Part shown: piece by piece, positions 1 through 11,597 of the stretch
How positions within the stretch are numbered: position 1 is the first letter of the stretch
How the letters are laid out: each line of letters starts with the position of its first letter
NCBI GenBank assembly: GCA_018402525.1
Contig: JAGYIR010000010.1
Location: forward strand, 124,001 to 188,000
Origin: Crocinitomicaceae bacterium
GTDB lineage: Bacteria; Bacteroidota; Bacteroidia; Flavobacteriales_D; Crocinitomicaceae
Length of the DNA: 64,000 nucleotides
Reading direction: 5' to 3'
Notes under the pieces: generated by a model
What the model saw: only the letters and a program-made list of their open reading frames with translations
Told to the model about the DNA's origin: nothing
Databases searched by the model: none
Translations under genes and position numbers: made by a program

Positions 1-730
1 ATTTGGTTGAATAATCCTTTGGAGAGATGACCAAACCCCTACCCTTCCTGGCACCTCTGTACACAGTCTCAACAATGTCTATAAATTCTTGTTTGTCAGT
101 CATGGCCCAGTTGATTTTATTATTATTTCCCGTGCCGAGATCAATCATTATATGCTGCAGAGTCATAGACATACAGTGAAATTAGTAGCCTATCGATGAC
201 TGTGCTCTCCATGCACACGAGTGTCATACTACACGACGCCCCTCCAACAATTGAAGAGGCAGCAATGACACAAAAGGGGCATGGACAGATGTTGCTGTAG
301 CAAAGTGACTGCCTTGGATGTCATGGACATACTACACAGATCCAAGGTAATTTCTTTGCATAGATCTCGACCATTATCCATTTCCACGCACCTTGTTACG
401 AAAAAAAAACATGACTGTGCAAGGGTCATACAATTCATACATGGCGTTGAAATCTGGCACTTCCGTTATGTCAACAAGATATATGACAGCAAAGTTCTTT
501 GTTTTATCTGCGACAGAGGCCAATGTCTCATCCATTTGCATGCACGTATCATCCCAGTCATGTCCAAAACGAATGACGACAACTCTCGACTCCTCCTGCG
601 ACAATATACAATATACTAGGTCAACAATGGCATTAAAACACAATCCATTGTTACAGAATCAAGTACATACCGTCAAAATGGCCTGGTCCACGGCAAAACC
701 GGAGTGTAAATGAGGCAAGAGAAAGCTCAT
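1..730 (-). CDS. TXNL4A: Dim1/TXNL4A, U5 snRNP 15 kDa thioredoxin-like protein (3 exons, 3' end cut by window edge)
   Basis: Spliceosomal U5 snRNP protein of the Dim1 family, needed for pre-mRNA splicing in the nucleus. I assembled three exons by hand: 671..730, 392..595 and 1..154, joined by GT-AG introns of 75 bp (596..670) and 237 bp (155..391), all in phase 0. The product starts MSFLLPHLHSGFAVDQAILT and continues with VVVIRFGHDWDDTC, NFAVIYLVDITEVPDF, MYELYDPCTVMFFF, then IMIDLGTGNNNKINWAM and GLVISPKDYSTK. These match the almost invariant Dim1 family from end to end, with 139 of about 142 residues visible. As in other Dim1 proteins the thioredoxin fold has no CxxC redox pair. The last few codons lie beyond base 1. 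The start lies only 41 bp after the stop of the transportin gene on the same strand. Confidence 0.93.
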
Positions 731-771
731 GTTTTATGATTCCATCGACTCTATCCCCGGAGGGATCTCTT

Positions 772-3526
772 TTACAAATTCAATTTTTTTCTGACTGCTG
801 AATGCACGCATGCTGCTATAGAATCCCATTGTCCATCGGCTTCGAATTGGAACTTGTATCCAGAAATGATGTGTGCCATGAGGGAAGGCAGGGGATCCCT
901 TGGTGTGTGGCTCCATGATGCGAAGCATTCACATATACCTGCAAAATGGGATGTAGCAGCCAGGGGATTGGCATTGATGACGCTGCACAAGCCTTCCTGA
1001 GCATCCTGCTTTTCCTCTCCATCTCGCAACCCCCTGAGGGCAGCACACCACCCACCCATGAAAGTAGATGCATGCGGGGCTATTGTGTCAGGTGTAGATT
1101 TACCAATTTGCCCCAAACATACAGCTGCATTTTCAACTAGACTTCTCGGAAGCGCGCCGACAGGGGCTGTGAGGATTGGCAATAGTCGATCAAGTGATAT
1201 CATGGCAAATTGAGCAACATCTTGAGAGGAGCACATCTTTGCAATAACTCCTAATGCCCATACGGCATTATTGCAGGCGTCAATATTCTCTCCTGTTATA
1301 TTTTCTGGCTGTATGCATTCCAAAATAGCTTCCATGAGTGGAGAGAGAAAGGGTAAGAGTTCAAGCATGCAGGCATCTGCCAAGTCACCAACAAGTCCAA
1401 AGACACTTTGTCGTAATGCAGGACTTGAATGCACGGAAACCTTGACCAATAGCGATCCTAAGGAGCTTGAAGAAAATAAAGGGGCAATGGATGTGCCCGC
1501 TCCTTGAATAATCCCCCCCAAGGTATCTAGCGTATGCTCTATGAATTTGACCTGTTCCTCTGGGTCAACAGCTCTGGCATCTCCAGCGTGATAATACCCT
1601 TCCGCCAAAGTCATGCACGTATGGAATATATTTTCAGCATAAGGCACAAGTGACGATCCAGCCTCTGACCCAACTGTCGCAATGCAGTCCAACAATGGCA
1701 GAATCTCAGGGTCTTCAGCAGAGACTGGAGAGGCTTTGAATGAATCCAGCTTACCAAGGAGCGAGGGCAACAGAATCGATGCATATTCTTGCCTCTGTAT
1801 TATATCAGAACTTGATAATGCTATGATACTTATTGAATCGTAGACTGCTCTCAACGATCCTTTCCCGTAATGCTGGAGTCCAAATGATAAGGCACCAAAA
1901 ATCTCTGCCATGTACGCTTTGATCAATACCGGATCTTCCTCGACTAGGGTTGCCAAGCTACTACATGCAGCTATCTGGACTATTTTATTGTGGTCTTTTA
2001 CGACTCTCTCTATGATACCGCGAGTCACTCTCTCTAATAAAGTTCCATCACCCTCTGACTTTTTGCTATACACATGCCTTGAATACCTTGACAACGTCCA
2101 ACAAGAAATACAGCGAACCATCGGCCGCTGATCAACAAGACCAGGCATAACAGCAGATATAATAGCATGAATATGCTCCTTTAAACCAGCATGGCACCCA
2201 TTGCTTACAGCCCCAAGTGTCAAGATGGCAGCTTCCCTTGCTTTCCAACTCTCTTGTTGCAGGTTACTTTCTACAACAGGAAGCAGTGTCGGAAGAATAT
2301 CATCCCCTAGAAGCCCTGAAAGCATATCGAGACCAGCCGCAGAGCTTTTCCGCAGATTCCATTCCACATCTGCCTCCTGATCCTTCTCCATGTCTCCATC
2401 CTTGCCAGGAGCATGGGACACTGATGCATGAAGATGAGGCCGCAGCTCGGATGCATTCTCATTTCTCACTTCCTCGTTTGCTTCTGCCTCGGCAACTTGT
2501 TCATCAAAATCATCAAACTCCATATTTTTCACCAACAATGGAATGATTCGTGGCACAAATGGTTTGAGCAAATCACCATCAAAACCTGCTTCAGGAAACA
2601 CCGACCAGAATTCAGACGCTTCGATAGCAACATCATGATGTGGGTCTTGCATCGCATCAATCATGTATTGAATTAGAAGCGACAATTCCCCCTCAAGTTG
2701 GGTTGGCGCCAACTCGGACAGATGAATCAATCCAATGCACACCACGCGTCTCACAGCAGCCTCTGGATGGCGCGCCAACGAGAACAACCCCGCCTTGTAC
2801 GCAGAGATCAACTCATCCATCTTTGACGATTGATTGAATAAAGCATAATTCAATACAGTGATGGATGCCACTTGAATATCCAAGGTAGCATTCCCCATCT
2901 GTGCCAGAACCAGTGGCAATAGACAATCATTGGCACTTTCAGAAGCTCCCAAATCCTCCTCCATCCTCCCCGGAGAATCTTCCCATGCCTTTTGAATAGC
3001 ATTTAATGCACCATCCATGGCACACTCATCCCCTGAATTCAAACACACCTGCAAGTCACGCAGCAGAGATGGCCACTTTGAAAACCCCAGGCAAGACGTC
3101 AATGTCGCCACACAAGTTGCAGCCGTATGCCTCAACGTTCGATCGGTACATCTGAGCCCATGAGACAGAATCACATGAACTGTTTCAACCACATCAGGTG
3201 CCGTATTCGAAAGAATACCATTCCTCAGGCTATTCTTAAGAAACAGTCCTGCACTTTGCCGCACAGGCCCAGCAAGCCCATCCCCTGAAACCAATATATA
3301 TGCCAAATAGCTTGGGTAATCCCGGTATGAGCTACACCATTCATCCAAATGGGATAATATCTACACATAAAGGCATCCATCGTCTATAAAAGCATCATCC
3401 AACCCCTACCAGTCGATCCAAACACTACCGCACCTGGTGCTGATTGGCCCCTGGGCTCTGAAACTCATTCAGCAACCCTGCAACCCTCTGAATGCAGGCA
3501 TCATCTGGTTTCCAACCACCATCCAT
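772..3526 (-). CDS. TNPO1: Transportin-1 type importin (karyopherin beta-2), two exons
   Basis: Nuclear import receptor that binds PY-NLS cargo and RanGTP. Exon 1 is 3434..3526 and encodes MDGGWKPDDAC...SPGANQHQ, resembling the MEWKPD...ESQSPD start of human transportin. A 73 bp GT-AG intron (3361..3433) follows, and exon 2 (772..3360) begins ILSHLDEWCSSYRDYPSYL. The assembled protein is 893 residues, close to the family's roughly 890. It is built of HEAT repeats throughout. An acidic loop (FDDFDEQVAEAEANEE) sits just before the conserved WNLRKSSAAGLDML block, and MVRCISCWTLSRYSRHV follows, all diagnostic of transportin over other importins. The C-terminal NPLAATSHFAGICECFASW block also fits. 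The uninterrupted frame alone would begin at a non-ATG codon, which is why the upstream exon was sought. Confidence 0.92.
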
Positions 3527-3860
3527 TTCTCAATCAGAGGTGATCCATGCACTAGAGAATTCGCCCATTCTATTCTTCTGTATCCGCAATGCGTCTGTAG
3601 AATACTCTGTACATGCACAGGCACAGGCACAGGCACAGTCTTCTTCTCTAAATATGTCAATAATAAAACAATAGTATAGCCTGGTAGATCACAGTTCCAC
3701 CCTGCATGGCTCCAGGAATGGAGGATGCATTCCTTGAATAAAATAGCATCCCTTTTCTTCAGAATACCTGTGCCATCGTCAAGGATGCAGGTATTTCAAT
3801 TCATCAGATGTATATATAGTAGTATAGAGTATTTATTTATTGGTGGTTTGATTGGAAAGG
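3527..3860. promoter_or_regulatory. Divergent intergenic region between transportin and SF3B2
   Basis: This 334 bp gap separates two divergently transcribed nuclear genes and must hold both 5' ends. A TATA-like stretch, TATATATAG, lies at 3811..3819, 42 bp before the SF3B2 ATG. A four-copy hexamer repeat (GCACAG) lies at 3615..3638. Promoter function is inferred from position only. Confidence 0.4.
3615..3638. repeat. Microsatellite, four tandem copies of GCACAG
   Basis: Four perfect hexamer copies lie in the non-coding gap between transportin and SF3B2. Simple repeats of this kind are common in nuclear DNA. Confidence 0.85.
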
Positions 3861-5795
3861 ATGGTGAGAGCGACGAGGAGTCGCAGGGGTGCTTCAAAGA
3901 AGGCAGACAATGACAGTGACCCCAAGGTGGAGGAACCTGCGACAAGAAGGAGCAGGAGGTCGACAACAGTCAATACAAATGAAAAGAAGGGGGAAGGAGC
4001 GAGAGAGAAGGGGAAGAATGCACCTCGGGGGGGTTTAAAAAAGAAATCTTCTCAGTCGACAAAGGTAAAACCCGAGAGCTCTGGTCATGAGAAACTGACA
4101 ATGGCACAGAAGAAAAATAGGAAGAAAAAGCTTCGAAGGGCTGCGAAGAGGGTGGAAAGGCAGCAGGGGGGTACGTCGTTCTCCGGTGGAAGGGATGCTG
4201 GGGAGAGCACTCGCGGTGATTTTGAGATTGAATACGTCGCTCCGCCTTCGGAGATGATTCTGGATACACTTAAAAATATAGATGCGGGTGGAGTAGATAT
4301 AAATCAAGATTCGGCTGTAATTGGGGAGTTTGCAAAGATTCTGGAGAGGTTTGGTCACCCCTCTTCTGCAGAGGAGGAGATGGCTGATGATCGTTTGCGA
4401 TCTGACGGTGAAGGCCAGGGCGATGGGGAGGGTGTGTTGCATCAGGAAAAGGATGAATCACGGGGGTCAAGAAGAGAGAAAAGGGGGAGGAAGAGGATGA
4501 CTATTGGAGAGTTGAAGCAGTCCTCTTTGGTGCCTGAAGTTGTAGAGGTGTGGGATGCTACGGCAATGGATCCTCTGCTGTTGGTTTATCTCAAGGCATA
4601 TAGAAATACAGTTCCGGTTCCTCGGCATTGGAGTCAAAAGCGAAAGTATCTCCAGGGGAAGAGGGGGTTGGAAAAGCCTCCGTTCAAGCTTCCTGCTTTT
4701 ATCGCTGCGACTGGGATTGGTGAGATGAGACAGGCATATCTTGAAAAGGCAGAAGCGCAAAATATAAAATCAAAGGGGAGGGAGCGAACTCAGCCTAAAA
4801 TGGGCAAGCTGGACATTGATTATAGAGTGCTGTATGATGCATTCTTCAGGCATCAGCAAAAGCCTTTGCTATCAAATCCTGGGGAATTGTACTACGAAGG
4901 AAAGGAGTTTGAAGCTGCACATTTGAAGAAGTTTAGGCCTGGAATTTTAAGTGACTCGTTATCTGAAGCTTTGGGAATCCAGAGAGGGGCACCTCCTCCT
5001 TGGCTTGTGGCAATGCAACGATATGGTCCACCACCCAGTTATACATCTCTTCGGATCCCAGGATTGAATGCTCCCATTCCACCGAATGCACAATTTGGAT
5101 ATCATCCTGGAGGCTGGGGAAAGCCACCTGTGGATGAATTTGGCAATCCAATCTATGGAGATGTGTTTGGGGAGCAGATGGATGATGATGAGGAAGAAGA
5201 CATCCACGTGGTACATTGGGGAGAAGCTGACGTAGAGGAGGAGGAGGAAGAAGAAGAAGAAGAGGAAGAAGAATCTGATAGCGATGAAGATGCTGAAGAA
5301 GAAGAGGAGGAGGAGGAGGAAGAGAAGACTAATGTAGAGGGTGATCAGGCAGAAGGGATGGCAGGCCACATCTCAGAGCTGGAAGCCCCAGGCGAGGTGC
5401 AGATAAGGAAGGAAGACAGTTCTGATCGCCAACCGAAGCAGCTTTATCACGTGCTAGAGCAGAAGAAGGTCGACATGACCAGCACTGGAATCATGGGCTC
5501 GGACCATGTCTACAATGTCCCAGGCAAGAAAGGTCTCTCTAGTGTGGCAGCAAAAAGGTTAGAAGCACTACGACGAGGTATTCCAGAGGATTATGAAATT
5601 TCGATTGACCCTGCTGACCTGGAATCCCTTGATGACGCGTCTCTGAAGGAATTATATGATGCCAAAGTAGCAGAGCATAGAGCCTCATCTGGTACTCAGG
5701 ATTTCTCGGATTTGGTCGCTGCAAGAGCTGCTTCTGATAAGAAACGGAAAGCTGGGGATGCTTCTAGTTCAAAAGATAAAAAATTCAAATTTTAG
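3861..5795 (+). CDS. SF3B2: Splicing factor 3B subunit 2 (SF3B2/SAP145/Cus1)
   Basis: Component of the SF3b complex of U2 snRNP, contacting pre-mRNA near the branch site. The first in-frame ATG is at 3861 (MVRATRSRRG), giving 644 residues in a single exon. The N-terminal region is highly basic. Residues about 220 to 330 form the DUF382 core (VPEVVEVWDATAMDP, FKLPAFIAATGIGEMRQAY, KLDIDYRVLYDAFFRHQ). A PSP motif follows at about 358 to 407 (RPGILSDSLSEALGI, PPPWLVAMQRYGPPPSYTSL, IPGLNAPIPP). A run of Glu/Asp sits at about 459 to 489, and the conserved tail has DMTSTGIMGSDHVYNV. The order and motifs match SF3B2 of other eukaryotes. No intron was needed. Confidence 0.93.
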   Translation: MVRATRSRRGASKKADNDSDPKVEEPATRRSRRSTTVNTNEKKGEGAREKGKNAPRGGLKKKSSQSTKVKPESSGHEKLTMAQKKNRKKKLRRAAKRVERQQGGTSFSGGRDAGESTRGDFEIEYVAPPSEMILDTLKNIDAGGVDINQDSAVIGEFAKILERFGHPSSAEEEMADDRLRSDGEGQGDGEGVLHQEKDESRGSRREKRGRKRMTIGELKQSSLVPEVVEVWDATAMDPLLLVYLKAYRNTVPVPRHWSQKRKYLQGKRGLEKPPFKLPAFIAATGIGEMRQAYLEKAEAQNIKSKGRERTQPKMGKLDIDYRVLYDAFFRHQQKPLLSNPGELYYEGKEFEAAHLKKFRPGILSDSLSEALGIQRGAPPPWLVAMQRYGPPPSYTSLRIPGLNAPIPPNAQFGYHPGGWGKPPVDEFGNPIYGDVFGEQMDDDEEEDIHVVHWGEADVEEEEEEEEEEEEESDSDEDAEEEEEEEEEEKTNVEGDQAEGMAGHISELEAPGEVQIRKEDSSDRQPKQLYHVLEQKKVDMTSTGIMGSDHVYNVPGKKGLSSVAAKRLEALRRGIPEDYEISIDPADLESLDDASLKELYDAKVAEHRASSGTQDFSDLVAARAASDKKRKAGDASSSKDKKFKF

Positions 5796-5864
5796 CCTCA
5801 GCGCAGTGCCAATAGTAGGGAAACTGACAGTGTCAGGTTGTACAGATTCAACTCGGCTGGCACG

Positions 5865-6709
5865 ATGAGTGCGGTATTTGCCCTCTCGAGGGCATTCATC
5901 TACCAGCCGAAGAGGGTTTGGACTTCGTATTTGCAAATACTAGAGAAAAAGCCAGTCCAGACGAAGATATCCACATCTATAGCGGCAGCTTTTCTGGGAG
6001 ACACGATTGCTCAAAGGCTGAGCAAACGCAAGGAAGACGTTAAATGGAGGTACTGTGTGCTTATCTGCCTATGATTTAAATATGTAAACGATAGGATTGG
6101 GTGACTTGAGTGTCGATGGCGCTTTTAGCGTAACCATGGGCTTTCTTGGTTGAACTTTTGGTCTCAGTTGACCCACGGGGTTTATGTATCTGCAGACCCG
6201 ATTGGGGAAGAACTGCTCGCCTCTGTGCCTTTAATGGCGCAATGGGATTATTTGGACACTACTACTATGCTATACTAGATAAATCCATAGTGATTGGGAC
6301 AGCCAAAAGTGCCATCACTGTCCTGGCCAAAGTTGGCATTGATCAGTTCATCTTTGCGCCAGTGTGTACCATGTTATTTTATCTATTCAAGGTATCGACA
6401 GAAGGGCGCCCATCGGAGTTTGTTGGAGAGATGCAGGCAAAGTATGTGCCAACTCTTCTGGCTGGCTGGAAACTGTGGCCTGCAGCCCATGTTGTGAATT
6501 TCCTTTTCATTCCCAATCAGCACAGGATTCTGTATACGAACATTATTTCTGTGGGTGGGACGTATATTTTATCTATGGCTGCAAGCGGCGACCATACGGC
6601 TCAGAAAAGGGATTCAAAAACGAAAAAGGCAAAGAAATCTGAACGCATACTTGAGGCACAGAGTCCGAATGAAGTACTTTTCGACGGTGTCACGGTCAAG
6701 ATTGATTGA
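5865..6709 (+). CDS. Mpv17/PMP22 family membrane protein (2 exons)
   Basis: Small integral membrane protein of the Mpv17/PMP22/Sym1 family, whose members sit in peroxisomal, mitochondrial or plastid membranes. Exons 5865..6049 and 6196..6709 are joined by a 146 bp GT-AG intron and give 232 residues. The splice restores Arg in KWRPDWGRTARLCAFNG; both flanking frames are blocked by stops, which supports the intron. Family hallmarks are SYLQILEKKPVQTK near the N-terminus, GDTIAQRL, GHYYYAILDK, KVGIDQFIFAP and GWKLWPAAHVVNFLFIP. The exact family member and organelle cannot be read from the sequence. A lysine-rich tail follows the last membrane segment. The gene converges on the next gene with 79 bp between the stops. 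Confidence 0.88.
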
Positions 6710-6788
6710 TGTAGATTATAATTGGGTTGGTAACAGGGTAGTAATAAATATATGTATCATTATTATTGGGTAAGTAGGGTATGGGCTG

Positions 6789-8594
6789 CTACTGCGGTAA
6801 ATCGTCAGCATTGAATTCAGCAAATATTGCGTCAAAGTCCTCTGGCGACAAGTTGATATCTTGTAGCTCTGTCAGTACAGGCTCATTAGTCCCGTTTTTA
6901 TGAAGTTCTCTAGGTGCATCCTCTACTGCATTCTTGGGACATTCTGTTTGGATTATTTTTGCATCGGGTTGTGGACATGTCACCATCCTATCCACAACTG
7001 CTGGTTTGTGTAAAAATGTTGCATTGCCGTTTCCCGCATAGACAGGCTTTACGCTTTGCTTAACCTGCACAGGCTGAGCTCCCTGATTACTCTGGGTGGG
7101 GGCAAATTTGTTCATTGGGCGGTACATTGTACCTGGTCCTTGTTGGGGCATCCTCACTGGGTACTGCTGTTGCTGTACATGCGGATTCATCTGCATTGGC
7201 ACATATGGGTCTTGCATCCTGTTAAACTGGTATGGATCTTGCATCATTGGTACCCTGGAGCCATACGTATGAGGCAAGACTCTCTGACAATTAGCATTCT
7301 GCAGCCCTGCATGCCAAGGTCCAGGCATAGCTTGTTGAATCTGCTGAGAAGGCCCGAATCCTTGAGGTGGACCTGCTTGTACACTAAACTGTTGAGGAAA
7401 TCTACCATGAGGGACAGAGCACTCATGTGCATACTCTGAAGATGTGCTGTACCTGTAAGCATCCTCATGACAGAAATCTTGGTATGACATATTTCTCGGT
7501 CCCATTCTCGGTCTTTGATGATCACGGTCAAATTGGCTATGTCTACCTTCGCGGCAGTAATCTGCGCACGGAATGTGGGCAGATGAAGATTTGCCTGACG
7601 AGCGATTGGATCCCAACCTTTTATCCATTCCATGTATGCTATCAGCCAGGTATCCCTTGTTGAATGGCACATACTCTGGTAACACATTCTCACCCGACTC
7701 ATTCATTCTCACTTCTTCGTCAAATTCCCCTTGATTTCCTTGCACTGGATTCACAGGGGTGCACAGTGACAATTGGTCATCCTCTACATCAGTGCCATGA
7801 ATAGCTCTCCCATCCTTCTTACCACTCGTGATGCTTTGTGATCGATGTTGTGCACGGCCAGCAACATCAGCAACTTTCTCATCAATCGCATGCATGTGTC
7901 GCCTTGGCTCGAGTGACTGGGCTTCTGGTTCGCTACTATGCCTAGACAGGTACCCTCTGTTCTCATAGGCTTGCGCTGTATCATCCTTGAACACCTTGCT
8001 TTTCTTCCGCATCTGGTCATCTTCAGAGGGTTTCTTCCCACAGGAACCATGGACTTGTGCCTGCAATGTCATCAGATATCTAGATCAACCAAGCACAATC
8101 TCCAAACCAGTCATGACAAGATAAAAAGCAAATCCATACCTTGATTCTTTCAATCTCTTCTGACAGAAGCTTTTGCTGTTTGATCAAGAAATTTAAATGC
8201 ATAAAAGCACTTGAACGATGAGCGTCTTCATCCACACGAGGCTGAGATTTCCCATCCGAGTTTGCCTTCTCCAGGAAAGGAGACTGTTCAGGAGAGCCAG
8301 CCGCATCGGCAACGAAAGACTGCAGGGGCACCATTGATCAATAATATTAGCTACAATTCCACATATGATATACCCAGAGGAGTATGATATACAAAACCAA
8401 AGAGCGCAGTTGCTGTGAGTCAGCACTCACTATTTACGAATACCCCCAATCGTTACAAAGATGTCATCTTTACGTACTTTATAATTTTTATTCCCACTAG
8501 TATCGTTCCCAGCACCCATATCTAGGGCTGAGTCTCGACTTCGCTTCAGTCCAATGGGACCAACGTCCTCGAGGATCTCAAGTTCTTCCTCCAT
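6789..8594 (-). CDS. Unidentified Gln/Met/Pro-rich nuclear-type protein (3 exons)
   Basis: I do not recognise this protein. Three exons fit together: 8478..8594, 8140..8319 and 6789..8060, with GT-AG introns of 158 bp and 79 bp, all in phase 0, for about 522 residues. The start MEEELEILEDVG is the most downstream plausible ATG; in-frame ATGs at 8633 and 8645 are alternatives. A short helical segment with coiled-coil character is encoded by exon 2 (MHLNFLIKQQKLLSEEIERIK split at its ends). The second half is low complexity, rich in Gln, Met, Pro and Tyr (for example MQDPY repeated, QQQQYPVRMPQQ). The C-terminus is a short acidic/hydrophobic motif (INLSPEDFDAIFAEF) that resembles activation segments. 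A transcription or RNA-processing role is only a guess. Confidence 0.6.
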
Positions 8595-8781
8595 ACAGCG
8601 ATTCACTTTACAACATACATTATTATCTTTCATCAAATTATTCAATTATGTATACATCAGGCCATCGGGCATGGACATGATTGTCTTCTTGGCCTTGGCT
8701 ACCATGTGTGGCAGTTTCCTATCCACGAGGCAGCTGAGGAAGGGGACGCGGGATAACATTACAGCTGATGCTCATACTGGC

Positions 8782-11288
8782 TCATTGAGTTTGGTCCCGA
8801 ACATGATTCTGATCCCATCTATCCATCAGTTTGGTTAGCATATTAGAGGAATTCGATAGTTCATCTTTCGCTCTCATAGCCATCTCCCCTGATTTGAGCA
8901 TTTTCATGGACACAATAGACGCGTGGAAAGGCAAAGTTGTCTTCTGCACTTTGTTGGATGGTCGAGCATGCGACAGTCGCTCTGCCATTAATGCGGGGGA
9001 TTGGAGCTTCCATGATAGTATGCTACCGTGTTGAGAGTGGTCAATCGAATGCCAGATCCTAAGAAACTGTTCAGGAGGCAGACATGGCCATGCAGTTTTG
9101 CCCTGTACCTCGGTCTGGTGGTCCTGGGGCGGGTTCACATTCTCCGAAACAGTAGGTAACATTTGCATCAACTCGATCAATGTGCTAAGATCGGGTTTCT
9201 CGGATTTCGAGTTGATCTTTGCATTTCTTGATGTGTGCCTCTCTGGCAGATACCCTTTGATTCCTTCAAGGTGAGGTATACGGCCCTCCAGATCATGAGC
9301 AACATGATCTTCATCAACATTCTGACGTTCATCTACGAGGCATCGTTGCAATATGCTCCAGGCTTCATAGGCAGATATTGGGAACCCTGGTGAGCTTTCA
9401 AGGAGCTGTTTTAGAAAGCTCTCCACACGCTGCTCCGGGATTCCAATCGCACGATTCTCGGAGAAATTGTTGGCATATTCCAGTTGAGATGCACGAAAAA
9501 GCGACCCATGCATCGGCGCTTCCACTCTATTATCTGCACAGACATGAAATTGGATATCAGTCACATTCTCCAATGAGGCCATCACTGACGCTAGGATTAT
9601 CACGACATACCACGTGAAGCTGCATATGAATTTGAATCAAGATAGACGCGAGATTCGTCTACCTTCCTCTTTGTCGACACTGATGAAGTGGTGCTAGATA
9701 TTGGTCCGAGTACAGTCAGTTTGTGCTGTCCTGCTGTTGCTCTAGATGGCAATGTGGACATTTTCCGCGACGCTATAGTTTGTACTATTATGTTTCCTTT
9801 TGCATTTAGTCGATATACTAATGGATTCTCAGTTGGCGCACCAAGTTCCCATGCTTGATCCAAAATGGAAATGCCGAGGTCTCTGTCACTTCCAGAGTCC
9901 ATGTTTCCTAAAAGCCTACACACCCTTTCTTGTCCCGGGGTATCCGAGTCTGCATACAAGATTTCATATTCATTATCCCAAAGCGATTGTAGCATCGTCT
10001 TCTCAGCAGATATAGTATCATAGGCTACCTCAGGTGGCTCAATAGGGTTCACGCTATCAACATCAGTGGGCTCAAAATGAAAGGAAAAAGCACTCTCACA
10101 GGACGATATCGACCCCCCTTGATCATATTGACCAAAATTTCCATTGTTATACGCGATACTTGCGGCATTCTTTGTAGAGTTCCAGTGCAACTCAACACCT
10201 TTGCCCTGGAATGAGCTTGTTGCAAGCAGAAAATCTCTACCGCCATCAGACGAAAAATCAAGCCCATCAGGGCCTGCTGTGCAAAACTCAATCAACGATC
10301 TGTCTTGTGTAGAAGATGAATTAATGTAATGCTCCCATGATGCCATAGGTCGCAATGCTTTCCTCATGTCAAATAAATGAACATGCGAGGCAGTTGATGC
10401 AGCAAAACTGTATTGATTCGTGCACACATGCCTCTTCGAGACTGCCAATGCCGTGATAAAATTGCTCTGAGAAAATCTGTATAATGTATTCGCAGATGTG
10501 ATCGACTGTTTCTCTCGAAAATCAACTCTGACGAGAGATTGGTACATTGCTGCTAGTGACAGGGAGGGATGCAATGAAGAGCACCTGCATCGAACGGTCC
10601 CCAACCTATGCGTGCTATTCCCTGTCGAAGCATCATATGGTGAGACATCAATCTTTTGCACCGTAAGCGAATGAGCATAGTCACAATCACATTCATGCAT
10701 ATTACCAGAGGCAGTAACCACAACTCCATTCTTCGACATGTACTGGTTCCACGAATAATCTTCCAACCTATTGGTGCTGCACTTGAATCCTGGACCTAAT
10801 TGATTCAATGTGAATGTTCTTGATTGCCCATCCTCGTCATAAAGCCTAAAAAATTCAACAGAATCTGCAGTCTTTGCAGCAAAGATAGGCCTCCTCCTCT
10901 CTGCTCCTTGCAACCCATCGTCCACGTTACAAAAAATCCCTTCAATCGAACTATTGCATTGCCTCACAGCACATGAGCCTCCTTCGCCGTTACCCCTGCC
11001 AAGACGAGTGAGCCTAATCTGCCTCCTGTCTGTGCCAGCTGCAGAGACACAATACTGCCTCCCTTCCCAGCAAACCGCACTCAAAAGGCGGTTTGAGTAC
11101 GAGTATATATCTGTATGATGACCATATATCGTCTCCAATAAGGTCGTCTGCGGAATGTACGAATCCGGTAAGAATTTACCATATGCCACAGCCTGCTGAA
11201 CTGAAGTGGCCAAGGGAATCCGGCGACGCCCAACACTCCCATTCTCCCCATACACATCATATCCATCTATAAGCGTATTACTATCCAT
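8782..11288 (-). CDS. Possible RNA polymerase I initiation factor, TAF1C/Rrn6-like (2 exons)
   Basis: Two exons, 9611..11288 and 8782..9533, are joined across a 77 bp GT-AG intron. The 5' site GTATGT and the phase 1 junction restore GAT (Asp), and the total of 2430 nt gives 809 residues. The ATG is at 11288 (MDSNTLIDGYDVYGENG). The middle of the protein has propeller-like repeats including SHVHLFDMRKALRPMASW and FLLATSSFQGKGVELHW, which recall the WD region of TAF1C/Rrn6 proteins of the Pol I SL1/core factor. The C-terminal third is Ser/Pro-rich with a helical block (VESFLKQLLESS). The family call rests on a few motifs and is weak; the exon structure is more secure. Confidence 0.55.
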
Positions 11289-11597
11289 ACGCGGGGTCAC
11301 AGGTCGTCATACGACCACGACAAGTTTCATATCCTGCCCTCGTTGCGTGAAATGTGTCATTTGAACTCTTCCCGCTCTGATTAGATCACTATAGACTGAA
11401 GCTGCAACTACAATCAAAACATAACATTAATGCATACTCATTTCTGTAATATAATGGCTCGATCAAATGCTCGAGATGTCCATCTAGCGCAAATGGATTC
11501 CGCTACCGATCCACATCAGGATTTGGATCTAGTTTCCCGATGTAATACCACGATAAACCTCTGAATTTGACTGCATTGTATTTCTTATTGTCAGATC
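11289..11597. other. Divergent intergenic region, TAF1C-like gene / NXD1
   Basis: This 309 bp gap lies between divergent nuclear genes. It is AT-richer than its neighbours. A short open frame near 11455 (MARSNARDVHLAQ) ends without a splice site that would join NXD1 in frame. I see no other feature. Confidence 0.4.

Noticed and set aside
5838-6074. Alternative 5' start (TTG) for the Mpv17 gene
   Set aside because: The frame continues into an intron with a stop; the ATG at 5865 and the donor at 6050 give a full family match.
8782-9603. Separate gene for the C-terminal half of the TAF1C-like protein
   Set aside because: A GT-AG intron joins it in phase to the upstream exon, and the frame before the acceptor has no good start.
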